Assembly (NCBI RefSeq): GCF_017676345.1
Contig: NZ_JAFFZM010000009.1
Span: forward strand, 186,001-250,000
Direction: 5' to 3'
Origin: Streptomyces smyrnaeus
GTDB lineage: Bacteria; Actinomycetota; Actinomycetes; Streptomycetales; Streptomycetaceae
DNA: 64,000 bases
A model generated the notes under the pieces. It searched no databases. It worked only from the letters and a program-made list of their open reading frames with translations, and was not told the origin of the DNA. The translations under genes were made by a program, and so were the position numbers. Shown one piece after another: positions 45,857 to 54,944 of this stretch; the first letter of the stretch is position 1, and each line of letters begins with the position of its first letter.

Positions 45857-46800
45857 CCGACCGCCCCCGGTTGAGCATCGGCCTGCCCGTGTACAACGGT
45901 GAGGAGTACCTCGCCGAGTCGCTGGACGCCCTGCTCGGCCAGACCTACGAGGACTTCGAACTGGTCGTCTCCGACAACGCCTCGACCGACGGCACCCAGG
46001 ACATCTGCCGCAAGTACGCCGCGCGGGACTCGCGCATCCGCTATCTGAGGCTGCCCCGGAACATCGGCGCCGCGCCGAACCACAACCATGTGTTCGCCGA
46101 GTGCCGCGGCGAACTGTTCAAGTGGGCCTCGCACGACGACCTGTACGCGAGGGACCTGCTGCGACGCTGCGTGGCGGCGCTGGACGAGCGCCCCGATGTG
46201 ATCCTCGCGCACACCGGCCAGGCGGTCATCGACGGCGACGGCCGGGTGAAGGTCCCGTACGAGTACACGCTGGCCACCGACTCGCCGCACGCGCCCGAGC
46301 GCTTCCGCAGTCTGCTGTTCGAGCCCGGTGGCGACGACTTCTACGGGGTGATGCGGGCCGACGTGCTGCGCCGGGTCAAGCCGCACGACAGCTACCACCA
46401 CGCGGACCGCACGTTCGTCGCCGAGATCGCCCTGCACGGACCCTTCCACCAGGTGCCGGAGCTGCTGTACTTCCGCCGCGACCACCCCACCCGCGCCGAG
46501 CGCGCGAACCCTTCCAAGCGCTCCCGGTGCGTCAATCTGGACCCGCGTCGGGCGGGCCCGCTGCACCCGACGCCCCGGCTGCTCGCCGAGTACGTCCGGG
46601 GCTTCGTCTCGGCGATCCGGCGGGCGCCGTTGTCCCCGGCCGACCGGCGTGCCTGCTACCGCCACCTGGCCGCGTGGGCGGCCAGCCGGGCCCGGCCGGG
46701 TGCCGGAGAGCGGGTCGAGGACCGCGCCCCGGCCGACCCGGCCGGGCTCACCGTCTCCGTCGACGCCCTGGTCGCCGGACGTGAGGGGAGGCAGGCGTGA
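45853..46800 (+). CDS. Family 2 glycosyltransferase
   Basis: 315 residues with a GT-A fold: LSIGLPVYNGEEYLAESLDA, VVSDNASTDGTQDICRKYAA and KWASHDDLYARDLL. The DxD-type motif here is HDD. It adds one sugar, donor unknown. The C-terminal part past about residue 225 is Arg/Ala-rich and helical, possibly for membrane contact. Both ends overlap neighbours by 4 nt. Confidence 0.9.
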   Translation: MTDRPRLSIGLPVYNGEEYLAESLDALLGQTYEDFELVVSDNASTDGTQDICRKYAARDSRIRYLRLPRNIGAAPNHNHVFAECRGELFKWASHDDLYARDLLRRCVAALDERPDVILAHTGQAVIDGDGRVKVPYEYTLATDSPHAPERFRSLLFEPGGDDFYGVMRADVLRRVKPHDSYHHADRTFVAEIALHGPFHQVPELLYFRRDHPTRAERANPSKRSRCVNLDPRRAGPLHPTPRLLAEYVRGFVSAIRRAPLSPADRRACYRHLAAWAASRARPGAGERVEDRAPADPAGLTVSVDALVAGREGRQA

Positions 46801-48056
46801 CGACCACGGAGGGAAACCCGGTGCGCGTCGGGGTGTTCGGACTGCTCGGCTCCGGCAACCTGGGCAACGACGGGTCGTTCGAGGCCCTGCTCGGGTACCT
46901 CGGCGCCGAGCACCCGAAGGCGGTCGTGGACGCGCTGTGCGGCGGACCCGAGGTCGTCGAGAGGCGGTACCGGATCCCCGCGACGCGGTTGCACTGGTAC
47001 CGCGGGGAGTACCGGACCGCGTCACGTGCGGGCGCGATGGCGGGAAAGGGCCTGGGCAAGCTCGTCGACGCCGTCCGCACCGCCGCCTGGGTGCGCCGGC
47101 ACGAGGTGGTGATCGTGCCCGGCATGGGCGTCCTGGAGGCCACGCTGCCGCTGCGGCCGTGGGGCTTCCCGTACTCGCTGTTCCTGCTCTGCGCGAGCGG
47201 CCGGCTGTTCGGCACCCGCGTCGCGCTGGTCGGTGTCGGCGCCGACGCGATCCGCGACCGGCCGACCAGGGTCCTGGTGCGCTGGTCGGCGCGGCTGGCC
47301 GCGTACCGGTCGTACCGGGACGCACTCTCCCGCGACGCGATGCGGCGAATGGGCGTGGACACCGCGCGCGACGAGGTGCACCCGGACCTCGCGTTCGCCC
47401 TGCCGGCACCGCGGACGAGCGCGCCCCCGGGGCCCGTTCCGAGCCCGCCGGGCCCGGTCTGCGTCGGCGTCATGGCCTTCCACGGCGGCAACGACGACCG
47501 CGCCCGGGCCGAGGAGATCCACCGGCGCTACCTCGACGGGACGACCCGGTTCGTCCGCGCGCTGGTCGAGGACGGCAGGCCGGTCCGGCTGCTGACCGGC
47601 GACGAGGTGGACCGGCCGGTGGCCGCCGCGATCCTCGACGCGGTGGACTCACCGCTGGTCACCGCCGCCGAGGCGGACTCGCTGGCCGACCTGATGACGG
47701 AGGCGGCGGCCGCCGACGCCGTGGTGGCGACCCGGTACCACAACCTGATCTGCGCGCTGAAGGCCGGCACCCCGACGCTCGCCCTCAGCTACGCGGCCAA
47801 GAGCGACGCGCTCATGGCCCGGATGGGGCTGGGCGCGTACTGCCACCCGGCCCGCGAGGTCGACGCCGACCGGCTGCTGCGACAGTTCCGGGCGCTGGAG
47901 CGCAGCTCGGCCCAGCTGCGGCAGACCCTCGCCGAGCAGAACCGGGTCGCCACCCGCCAACTCGCCCACCAGTTCGCCGCCCTGACAGCGGCTGTCTTCC
48001 CGGCGGCCCCGGCGGCCGGTCACGCCCACGCCCACGCGTATCGGGAGGCCCCATGA
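46797..48056 (+). CDS. Polysaccharide pyruvyl transferase family protein
   Basis: 419 residues. VGVFGLLGSGNLGNDGSFEA at the start and VIVPGMGVLEATLPLRPWGF, VALVGVGADAIRDRP, and VVATRYHNLICALKAGTPTL later match the CsaB/WcaK-type family (GT-B-like). It would transfer pyruvate from PEP to a sugar to form an acidic ketal, making the polymer more negative. GTG 46797 overlaps the previous gene by 4 nt. The last 60 residues include an amphipathic, possibly coiled region (QLAHQFAALTAAVF). Confidence 0.87.
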   Translation: MTTTEGNPVRVGVFGLLGSGNLGNDGSFEALLGYLGAEHPKAVVDALCGGPEVVERRYRIPATRLHWYRGEYRTASRAGAMAGKGLGKLVDAVRTAAWVRRHEVVIVPGMGVLEATLPLRPWGFPYSLFLLCASGRLFGTRVALVGVGADAIRDRPTRVLVRWSARLAAYRSYRDALSRDAMRRMGVDTARDEVHPDLAFALPAPRTSAPPGPVPSPPGPVCVGVMAFHGGNDDRARAEEIHRRYLDGTTRFVRALVEDGRPVRLLTGDEVDRPVAAAILDAVDSPLVTAAEADSLADLMTEAAAADAVVATRYHNLICALKAGTPTLALSYAAKSDALMARMGLGAYCHPAREVDADRLLRQFRALERSSAQLRQTLAEQNRVATRQLAHQFAALTAAVFPAAPAAGHAHAHAYREAP

Positions 48057-48604
48057 AAGCGATCGAAGTCCCACAGATCGCGGGCGCGTACCTGTTCGAG
48101 CCGGCGCCGTACGCCGACGAGCGCGGCTTCTTCTGCCGCACCTTCGACGCCGACGTGGTCCGCTCGGTGGGCCTCGATCCGGGCGCCTTCGTGCAGGACA
48201 GCCTCTCCCGCTCGGTCCGGGGTGTGCTGCGGGGCCTGCATCTGCGCTCGGGGGTCGGCGAGGCCAAGCTGGTGCGGTGTTCGTACGGGAGCATCTTCGA
48301 CGTCGTCGTGGATCTGCGGTCGGGCTCGCCGACCTACCGCAACCGGGCCTTCTTCGAACTGTCCGGCGAGACGCAGGTGACCCTGTACATCCCGGCGGGG
48401 TGCGCGCACGGCTTCCAGGCGCTGACCGAGACCGCCGACATCTCCTACCGGATCGACCGCCCGCACGATCCGGCCGAGGACGTGACGATCGCCCACGACG
48501 ACCCGGAGCTGGCGATCCCCTGGCCGCTGCCGGTCTCCTCGATGTCCCAGCGCGACCGGGAGGCGCCGCGCCTCGCCGAGGCCCTGCAGCAGAAGGAGAG
48601 GTGA
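48053..48604 (+). CDS. dTDP-4-dehydrorhamnose 3,5-epimerase-like protein
   Basis: 183 residues, one cupin-like RmlC barrel: YADERGFFCRTFDADVVRSV, SRSVRGVLRGLHLRSGVGEA with the catalytic His of RGLH, and YIPAGCAHGFQALTE. All residues typical of RmlC are present. It epimerises a 4-keto-sugar nucleotide at C-3 and/or C-5. No dTDP-glucose synthase/dehydratase genes are near, so it may act on a CDP-linked sugar here or rely on enzymes elsewhere. ATG 48053 overlaps the preceding gene by 4 nt. Confidence 0.9.
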   Translation: MKAIEVPQIAGAYLFEPAPYADERGFFCRTFDADVVRSVGLDPGAFVQDSLSRSVRGVLRGLHLRSGVGEAKLVRCSYGSIFDVVVDLRSGSPTYRNRAFFELSGETQVTLYIPAGCAHGFQALTETADISYRIDRPHDPAEDVTIAHDDPELAIPWPLPVSSMSQRDREAPRLAEALQQKER

Positions 48605-48610
48605 GTCGGT

Positions 48611-49975
48611 GTGGACACCGAGAAGTTCCGGCTGCCCAGGTCGCGGCAGGCGAACGAGCGACTGCACACCATGATCCCCGGGGGCGCCCACACCTACGCC
48701 AAGGGCGACGACCAGTACCCCGAGCACCTGGCCCCGGTCATCAGCCACGGCCGGGGTGCCCACGTGTGGGACATCGACGGCAACCGCTACATCGAGTACG
48801 GCTCCGGCCTGCGGTCGGTCAGCCTCGGCCACGCCCACCCACGGGTGATCGAGGCGGTGCGGCGGGAACTCGACCGCGGCAGCAACTTCGTGCGGCCGTC
48901 CATCGTGGAGGTCGAAGCCGCGGAACGCTTCCTGGCCACGGTGCCGACCGCCGAGATGGTCAAGTTCGCGAAGAACGGCTCCGACGCCACCACCGCCGCG
49001 GTGCGCCTCGCCCGCGCCGCCACCGGGCGCCCGCGGGTGGCCGTCTGCGCCGACCACCCGTTCTTCTCCGTCGACGACTGGTTCATCGGCACCACACCGA
49101 TGTCCGCCGGAGTTCCGGCGGCGACCACCGACCTCACCGTGGCGTTCCCCTACGGGGACCTGGCCGCCACGGAGCAACTGCTGAAGCGCCACCAGGACGA
49201 GGTCGCCTGCCTGATCCTCGAACCGGCCACCCACACCGAGCCTTCCCCCGGCTTGCAACTCGGTTCCGGCAGGGAAGACCCCACGCCCGGATACCTCGCC
49301 GGCCTGCGCGAGCTGGCCGACCGGTACGGCTGTGTACTGATCTTCGATGAGATGATCACCGGCTTCCGCTGGTCCGAAGCGGGCGCCCAGGGCCTCTACG
49401 GCGTCGTCCCCGACCTCTCCACCTTCGGCAAGGCGCTGGGCAACGGATTCGCCGTCTCCGCGCTGGCCGGGCGCCGCGACCTGATGGAGCGGGGCGGGCT
49501 GCGTCACTCCGGAGACCGGGTGTTCCTGCTGTCCACCACCCACGGCGCGGAGACGCACTCGCTGGCCGCCGCGATGGCCGTGCAGACCACCTACGTCACC
49601 GAGGGGGTCACCGCGCGGCTGCACGCACTCGGCGAGCGGTTGGCCGCCGGTGTCCGCGACGCCGCGGCCGGTACGGGCGTCGGCGACCACCTCGTCGTCC
49701 GGGGCCGGGCCAGCAACCTGGTCTTCGCCACACTCGACGAGAACCGGCAGCCGTCGCAGCGGTACCGCACCCTGTTTCTGCGCCAACTCCTCGCGGGCGG
49801 AGTGCTGGCCCCTTCGTTCGTGGTGAGCAGTGCGCTCAGCGACGCCGACATCGACCACACCGTCGAGGCGGTGGCCCAGGCATGTGCGGTCTACCGGAAG
49901 GCACTTGACGCCGCCGACCCCACCCCCTGGCTGGCCGGGCGGCCGGTGAAGCCCGTCTTCCGCCGCTCGGCGTGA
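48611..49975 (+). CDS. Glutamate-1-semialdehyde aminomutase-like PLP enzyme
   Basis: 454 residues of the class III aminotransferase family: PGGAHTYAKGDDQYP, EYGSGLRSVSLGHAHPRV, FDEMITGFRWSEAGAQGLYG and the PLP-lysine motif STFGKALGNGF. It looks like HemL but with changes in the N-terminal gate region, and haem genes are absent nearby. As the last gene of a polysaccharide locus it more likely acts on a sugar or on a small acid that decorates it. GTG 48611 is 6 nt after the epimerase gene. The next gene converges from the other strand only 18 nt away. Confidence 0.88.
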   Translation: MDTEKFRLPRSRQANERLHTMIPGGAHTYAKGDDQYPEHLAPVISHGRGAHVWDIDGNRYIEYGSGLRSVSLGHAHPRVIEAVRRELDRGSNFVRPSIVEVEAAERFLATVPTAEMVKFAKNGSDATTAAVRLARAATGRPRVAVCADHPFFSVDDWFIGTTPMSAGVPAATTDLTVAFPYGDLAATEQLLKRHQDEVACLILEPATHTEPSPGLQLGSGREDPTPGYLAGLRELADRYGCVLIFDEMITGFRWSEAGAQGLYGVVPDLSTFGKALGNGFAVSALAGRRDLMERGGLRHSGDRVFLLSTTHGAETHSLAAAMAVQTTYVTEGVTARLHALGERLAAGVRDAAAGTGVGDHLVVRGRASNLVFATLDENRQPSQRYRTLFLRQLLAGGVLAPSFVVSSALSDADIDHTVEAVAQACAVYRKALDAADPTPWLAGRPVKPVFRRSA

Positions 49976-49993
49976 GCGTGAGGTGCGGCGGCC

Positions 49994-50719
49994 TCAGCGA
50001 CGGTCGCGCCACCAGGCTTCGGCCGCCCGGTCGACCAGCCACGCGGTTGCCGGTACCACCGCCAGCGCGGTGCACCAGCCGCCGAGGGCGTCGGTCGGAT
50101 AGTGCGCGCCCAGGGCGACCTGCGCCCATCCCATGGCGCCGCCGGCAACCAGCGCGGCGGCGAGCACGAGTGACGTCCCGGCCGTCCTGCCGAGACCGAG
50201 CCGTCCGGTCGCCGGCAGCGCCACCGCGAGGGCGAGCGCGGTGAGGAAGGCGGTGTGCCCGCTCGGGTAGGACAGGTTGCCGTCGCCGTGGATGGTGCGC
50301 CCCACCAGGTGCTTGAGCAGCGTCGTCGTGCCGACGCTCAGACCGGTGCCGACCACGATGAGTACCGCGGCGCGAGGAAGCCGAAGCAGCAGACACCCCG
50401 TCCCGGCGGCCACGACGAGCGCCGCCGCTCCGGCGGGCTCCCCCAGGAAGTCCGTGGCCAGCGCGGTGTGCCGCCATATCGGCGCCACACCGTCCACCGC
50501 CGCCCAGACCCGCTCGTCCACCGTGCCGGGCCGACCCTGCCCGGCGTACAGGACCCCGAGCACGGCAACCACCAGCCCGGCGAGGGCCGCGAGCGCGCCG
50601 AGCCAGGTGCGCAGCGACGGGGGCAGCACCGCGGCCGCCGACCGACCGGTCACACACCCACCGGGCCCGGTCGATCTGCGGCGATGCCCTCCTGGTCGGT
50701 CGCGCGCGGTAGCGGGCAT
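49994..50719 (-). CDS. PAP2-family phosphatase
   Basis: About 241 residues with several membrane helices. The phosphatase motifs are KHLVGRTIHG, SYPSGHTAF (catalytic His) and ALGAHYPTDALGG (second His). The motif-3 arginine appears to be Gln (WAQVALG), a notable variation. It could dephosphorylate undecaprenyl pyrophosphate or another lipid phosphate. It is convergent with the last gene of the exopolysaccharide locus, which suits recycling of the carrier lipid (inference). The start is uncertain: ATG 50719 or GTG 50653. Confidence 0.82.
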   Translation of the reverse strand: MPATARDRPGGHRRRSTGPGGCVTGRSAAAVLPPSLRTWLGALAALAGLVVAVLGVLYAGQGRPGTVDERVWAAVDGVAPIWRHTALATDFLGEPAGAAALVVAAGTGCLLLRLPRAAVLIVVGTGLSVGTTTLLKHLVGRTIHGDGNLSYPSGHTAFLTALALAVALPATGRLGLGRTAGTSLVLAAALVAGGAMGWAQVALGAHYPTDALGGWCTALAVVPATAWLVDRAAEAWWRDRR

Positions 50720-51103
50720 CGCGTGGTTGCGCCGCAGCCCCGCCGGCGCCGGGGGAGTGCAAGGCGGGGGAGCGCAAGCCCGGTGGGCGCACCCAGGGCA
50801 TGGCGTTCCGGGCACTGGTGCCCGGCATGGCGGATACCGCCGACCGGTACGGGCTGTGCGGCTGGACCGAGCAACGCGAGCCCCTCCCGTCGTGTCCGAC
50901 CCACCCTCCAGGGACCATAATCGCCCCGCGCATGAAGGGCATTGCCAACGAGCACATTGCTGTGCCGCTCTTTCTCGGCACGACTACCTGCCCCCGCTGA
51001 CCGGCGGGACAGGTGCAGCGCCATTGCCGAATCCGCGTCCGAGCTGTCATTTCTCAGTGTCGTGGATACAGTCGGCAACGTGCAGACCCGAGGGAGGGGT
51101 GGC

Positions 51104-53221
51104 GTGATCGAGGTCGTGACAGCGAGTGCGATCACAGCATTCGTGACTGCTGTGTTCAATGGTGCTGCCGGGGAGATGGGTAAGCAGTTACTGCTGTCGA
51201 CCCATGCGCAGATCGGGCGGACCTTGGGCCGGCGCACGCCGCTGCCGACCAGCGAGTCGGGGTTGCAGGCACTGGGCCGCGAGATCAGCTCGCGGCTCGA
51301 ACCGGGCAGGGGGCAGACCCAGGAGTGGGCGGTGCTGCTCGGCAGCATGCCCCTTGCCCAGACGCTCTCCCCCGGAGCGGGGGTGCCGCCGCCGCCCCGG
51401 GACTTCACGGACCGGGCCGCCGTGATCAGGGAGCTGAAGCGCGAGGCCACGCGCCGGACGAAGGGGCAGCCACGGGCAGCACTGTTGTGGGGCCCGCCGG
51501 GGATCGGCTCCAGCGCGGTGGCGCTGTACTTCGCGGCCGAGAACGCCGATCTCTATCCGGACGGACAGTTCTACGTCGACCTTCGGGATGCGGCCGGTGG
51601 TCAGGAGGTGGAGCCGGTTGCCGTCCTGCACCGCGTGCTGGGCGAGATGAACGTGAGACCGGAGGACGTGCCGGCCACCGAATCAGGGTGCCAGGACCTC
51701 TACCGCCGTCTGACGAACGGCCGTCGGGCCCTTGTGGTGATCAACCATGCGACAACGGTCGCCCAGGTGCGTCCTCTCATCCCCAATACGCCGGAGCTCT
51801 TCTTGCTGGTCGTCGCCTCCGGCCCGCCCTTCGCCCTGGAGGCCCGGCGCATCGAGGTGCCGCCGCTGAAGGAGCGGGATGCCAAGGAGCTGCTGAAAAG
51901 AGCGGCAGGCGCCGACAACGTGGCGCGGGCGAAGGCGCACCTGCCGGAAATCCTGGAGCGCTGCGCGGGAAACGGCTACGCCTTTCGGACAGCGGCGGCT
52001 CAGTTGCTCGACGCACAGACACCCTCGGCCGAGTCGCTGGACGCACCGCGGTCCTCGGACCCCGTACGCAGTACGGTACGCGCCGTCTGCGCCCGGCTGC
52101 CGTCGACGACGGTGCGGCTCTGCCGGCTGGCCGCCCTTGGCGAATGGCCGGCGGTCACCGCCGACATCGCAGGCTGGGCGGCCGACGTGTCCCCGCAGGA
52201 GGCAGCACGAACGCTCGCCGAGGCAGCGGAGGCGCACCTGATCGAGCCGTTGGGGGACGGCCGTTATCGCTTCCATCCCCAGGTGGGCCGCTACCTCGCG
52301 GACACGGCGGGCCCGCATCTGGGCGCCGCAGCCTGTTCGGACGCGGTTTCCCGGGTGCTGACGGGGCTGATGAACCGGGCCGAGCATGCCGCGCACGCGG
52401 CGTTGCCGGAGAGCTGGCGGGTCGCAGGCGCCCCCGAGCGAGGAGAACCCTTCGCGGGAGAGAGCGAGGGTCTGGCAGCGCTGGTGACCGAGCGGGCGAA
52501 CCTGCTGCGCGCGATCGTGGTCGCTGAGGAGCATCAGCACGACGACACCTGCTTGCGTCTGGGCCGGGCGCTGTGGCCCCTCGTACTGAAGGCCGGGTAC
52601 TGGGCCGAGGCGCTGCCCGCGCTGCGGACCGCCGCCCGCCGCGCGGATCAGCGACGGCCGGAGTCGAGCACATCCCCGGCCCTGCACTTCCAACTCGCAC
52701 ACTGCCTCGGCCAACTGCGCCGCTGGGAAGAGGCGGAAGACGAAGCCCGTACCGCGGTCGCACAGGAGCGGGCGGCCGGACATCTGCTGGGCGAGGCCTC
52801 CTGCATCGAATATCTCGGCCTGCTGAACCTCTACCGGTCGAACGGGTCGAAGGCCGCCGAGTGCTTCGCCGAGGCCGGCCGGCGCTACCGGCTCCTTCTG
52901 GACGAGCAAGGAGAGGACCGGCAACTGCGGCGTGCGCTCGCTCTGCTGGAGCGCCATACGGGACGTGCCCTGTGGCTGCAGGGGGAGCTGGCGGAATCCC
53001 GGGCCCGTCTGAACAGCGCGCGAGCGTACTTCGAGCGCGAGGGCGAGCGCTACAACCTGGCGCGCACACTCACCGATCTCGCGGAGACGGCACACACCGC
53101 GGGGGCGCGCACGGATGCGCTCGCACACATCGCGGAGGCCACGGAATTGCTGCCTCCCGACGCGGCGCCGCATCGGCAGTACCTCACGGACCTGCGGCGC
53201 CGCTGTGAGGCGATGAGGTGA
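51104..53221 (+). CDS. TPR protein with degenerate NB-ARC-type core
   Basis: 705 residues. An N-terminal region (1-90) begins with a hydrophobic helix (VVTASAITAFVTAVF). Residues 100-360 resemble an NB-ARC/STAND NTPase: DFTDRAAVIRELKRE leads to GPPGIGSSAVAL at 130-141, where the usual Walker A lysine is Ser136; Walker B reads ALVVINHAT with Asn214 and His215 in place of two Asp. A winged-helix part follows and residues 500-705 carry TPR-like helices (LGEASCIEYLGLLNLYRSNG). So the protein probably cannot hydrolyse ATP normally. GTG 51104 has GGGAGGGG upstream. It converges with and overlaps the next gene by 38 nt. Confidence 0.8.
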   Translation: MIEVVTASAITAFVTAVFNGAAGEMGKQLLLSTHAQIGRTLGRRTPLPTSESGLQALGREISSRLEPGRGQTQEWAVLLGSMPLAQTLSPGAGVPPPPRDFTDRAAVIRELKREATRRTKGQPRAALLWGPPGIGSSAVALYFAAENADLYPDGQFYVDLRDAAGGQEVEPVAVLHRVLGEMNVRPEDVPATESGCQDLYRRLTNGRRALVVINHATTVAQVRPLIPNTPELFLLVVASGPPFALEARRIEVPPLKERDAKELLKRAAGADNVARAKAHLPEILERCAGNGYAFRTAAAQLLDAQTPSAESLDAPRSSDPVRSTVRAVCARLPSTTVRLCRLAALGEWPAVTADIAGWAADVSPQEAARTLAEAAEAHLIEPLGDGRYRFHPQVGRYLADTAGPHLGAAACSDAVSRVLTGLMNRAEHAAHAALPESWRVAGAPERGEPFAGESEGLAALVTERANLLRAIVVAEEHQHDDTCLRLGRALWPLVLKAGYWAEALPALRTAARRADQRRPESSTSPALHFQLAHCLGQLRRWEEAEDEARTAVAQERAAGHLLGEASCIEYLGLLNLYRSNGSKAAECFAEAGRRYRLLLDEQGEDRQLRRALALLERHTGRALWLQGELAESRARLNSARAYFEREGERYNLARTLTDLAETAHTAGARTDALAHIAEATELLPPDAAPHRQYLTDLRRRCEAMR

Positions 53222-54920
53222 GGAACTCCACCGTCACCGGGTGGGTCCCGCCTGCGGCACGCACCCGGAGCGTGGTGCCTCCCGGCGGCAGCGAGCCACC
53301 GTTGTTCAACCAGGCGTGCAGCGCAGAGGCATAGGCGGCCGGATCGGCGTCCGCGTCCGGCCCCGCGGAGAGCTGCAGCGGACCGTACTGCCGAGCGTAG
53401 GCGGTGCAGGTGTCTGGGCCGGTGATGTAGGCGGCGAGCGCGCACTGCGGGTACCGGCTCAGCATCTCTGCCGCCCAGTCCGCCGGGCTGCCCAGTCGCG
53501 GGTCGTCCTGCGGCCCTTCCCGTACGATCACGTCGGCCACGGCCAGATCGCCGGGGTTCCGTGTCTCCTCGTGCACGGCGAGATGGCTCTCCCCGCTCGT
53601 GGCGTACGGGTGCTCCGCGGAGCGCTCGATATCGATACGCCGTCCACGGACCCAGGTCCGCACGCGAAGCGGCGCTGTGCGTCGAGGTGGTTCGTACGGC
53701 GGTGTCGCCAATGGCTCCAGCAGCGCTGGAGTGGCAGGTTCGGGGAGCCCGAGCAGAGTGTAGAAGCTGCGGCGCAACAGGGCCGCCGACTCACACGGAG
53801 CGGAGCTGACGAACTCGGCCGGTCCCGGGGAAGTGCGGTGTGCCGCCAGAACCCGCTCCAGCTGTTCGCGCAGGGGAGCATGCGGATCCAGCCGGGGTGC
53901 GCTGCGAACGAAGTCCGCCAGTGGCGCCTCCGGGTCCAGCCGCTCCTGTCCGTCAGCTGCGAGCAGCACCGGGATGTCCAAGGCTGCGGAATAGTAGGAG
54001 ACCGCCCCGAAATCCCCGAGAACGATGTCGGCGGCCAGGATCGCTTGTCGCCATGCGCTCAGGGGATCGACCAGGACCAGTCCGTTGTGCCGAGCACGGT
54101 CCAGCCAGGCGCGTATCTGGCCCGGACCGTGGCCGTACCAGATGTTGGGGTGCAGAACCGCTGCGACGCGGTATTCGTCAGCCGGAAGCTCCGCAGCCAA
54201 TCGGGGCAGCAGGCTGGGCAACAGGTCCTCGGAGCCGCCGTTGCCGAAGAAACCCTCAGGGTTCCACGTGGAATTCAGCACGACGAGCCGTTGCCCACGC
54301 CGCACCCCCAGCGCGCGCCGGTATCGCTGCCGGTACGGTCGTCCTGCCAGCATACGGTCGTAACAGGGATCGCCCGCGAGGACCGCGGCTCCCGCCGCCT
54401 CCGGGCATACGCGCTCCAGCCGCGCGAGTTGCTCGGGATGCGACAGCACCAGAGCGTCCACGAACACCTTGCCGTCTTCCAACAGCCAGTCGGGCGCCAA
54501 TCCGAATGTCGGCTCCGGGCTCCGGGTCCCGGCTCCGGGCCTGGACAGCTTCTTGGTGTACCCCACCCCATGGGACAGCACGCACAACTTGCCCTTTATC
54601 AGGTGCAGATCACCGCCGAAGCTCGCGGATATCGCCAGGTCGACGGGCGTGGCAACGGCCTGTTCCCACGGGAGCACGGGAAGGCCCAGTTCGGCGAAGA
54701 GCTCCCGGATCCCGCTCTGAAAGGCGGAGGACCCTGTCGAGGTGGCCAGCAGTTGTACCCGAAAGTCGTCGTGGAAGAGCGGTAGGACATCCAGAAGGCG
54801 CCCGGCCGATGTGACGTTGTGAACCACGAGCAGCACAAGTCCGGATGCTCTTCGGCTCGCCCAGCGCCCAGCGTCCGGCCCGACCGGTACCCGTATGCCT
54901 GCGGGATCCGCTGACCCCAC
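53184..54920 (-). CDS. Uncharacterised CDP-glycerol-glycerophosphotransferase-like protein
   Basis: About 578 residues. Residues 20-380 read as a GT-B-like two-domain fold: LVLLVVHNVTSAGRLLDVLP, LCVLSHGVGYTKK, RLVVLNSTWNPEGFFGN, AAVLHPNIWYGHGPGQIR and ILAADIVLGDFGAVSYYSAA, the last two similar to the nucleotide-binding loops of CDP-glycerol transferases (TagB/TagF). The final 170 residues are not assigned. Start: GTG 54920 with GGAGGA close upstream, or TTG 54944. Its 3' end overlaps the TPR gene by 38 nt on the opposite strand. Its substrate is unknown. Confidence 0.65.
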   Translation of the reverse strand: MGSADPAGIRVPVGPDAGRWASRRASGLVLLVVHNVTSAGRLLDVLPLFHDDFRVQLLATSTGSSAFQSGIRELFAELGLPVLPWEQAVATPVDLAISASFGGDLHLIKGKLCVLSHGVGYTKKLSRPGAGTRSPEPTFGLAPDWLLEDGKVFVDALVLSHPEQLARLERVCPEAAGAAVLAGDPCYDRMLAGRPYRQRYRRALGVRRGQRLVVLNSTWNPEGFFGNGGSEDLLPSLLPRLAAELPADEYRVAAVLHPNIWYGHGPGQIRAWLDRARHNGLVLVDPLSAWRQAILAADIVLGDFGAVSYYSAALDIPVLLAADGQERLDPEAPLADFVRSAPRLDPHAPLREQLERVLAAHRTSPGPAEFVSSAPCESAALLRRSFYTLLGLPEPATPALLEPLATPPYEPPRRTAPLRVRTWVRGRRIDIERSAEHPYATSGESHLAVHEETRNPGDLAVADVIVREGPQDDPRLGSPADWAAEMLSRYPQCALAAYITGPDTCTAYARQYGPLQLSAGPDADADPAAYASALHAWLNNGGSLPPGGTTLRVRAAGGTHPVTVEFLTSSPHSGAAGP

Positions 54921-54944
54921 TGGTCCTCCTGCCGCAGTCCACAA

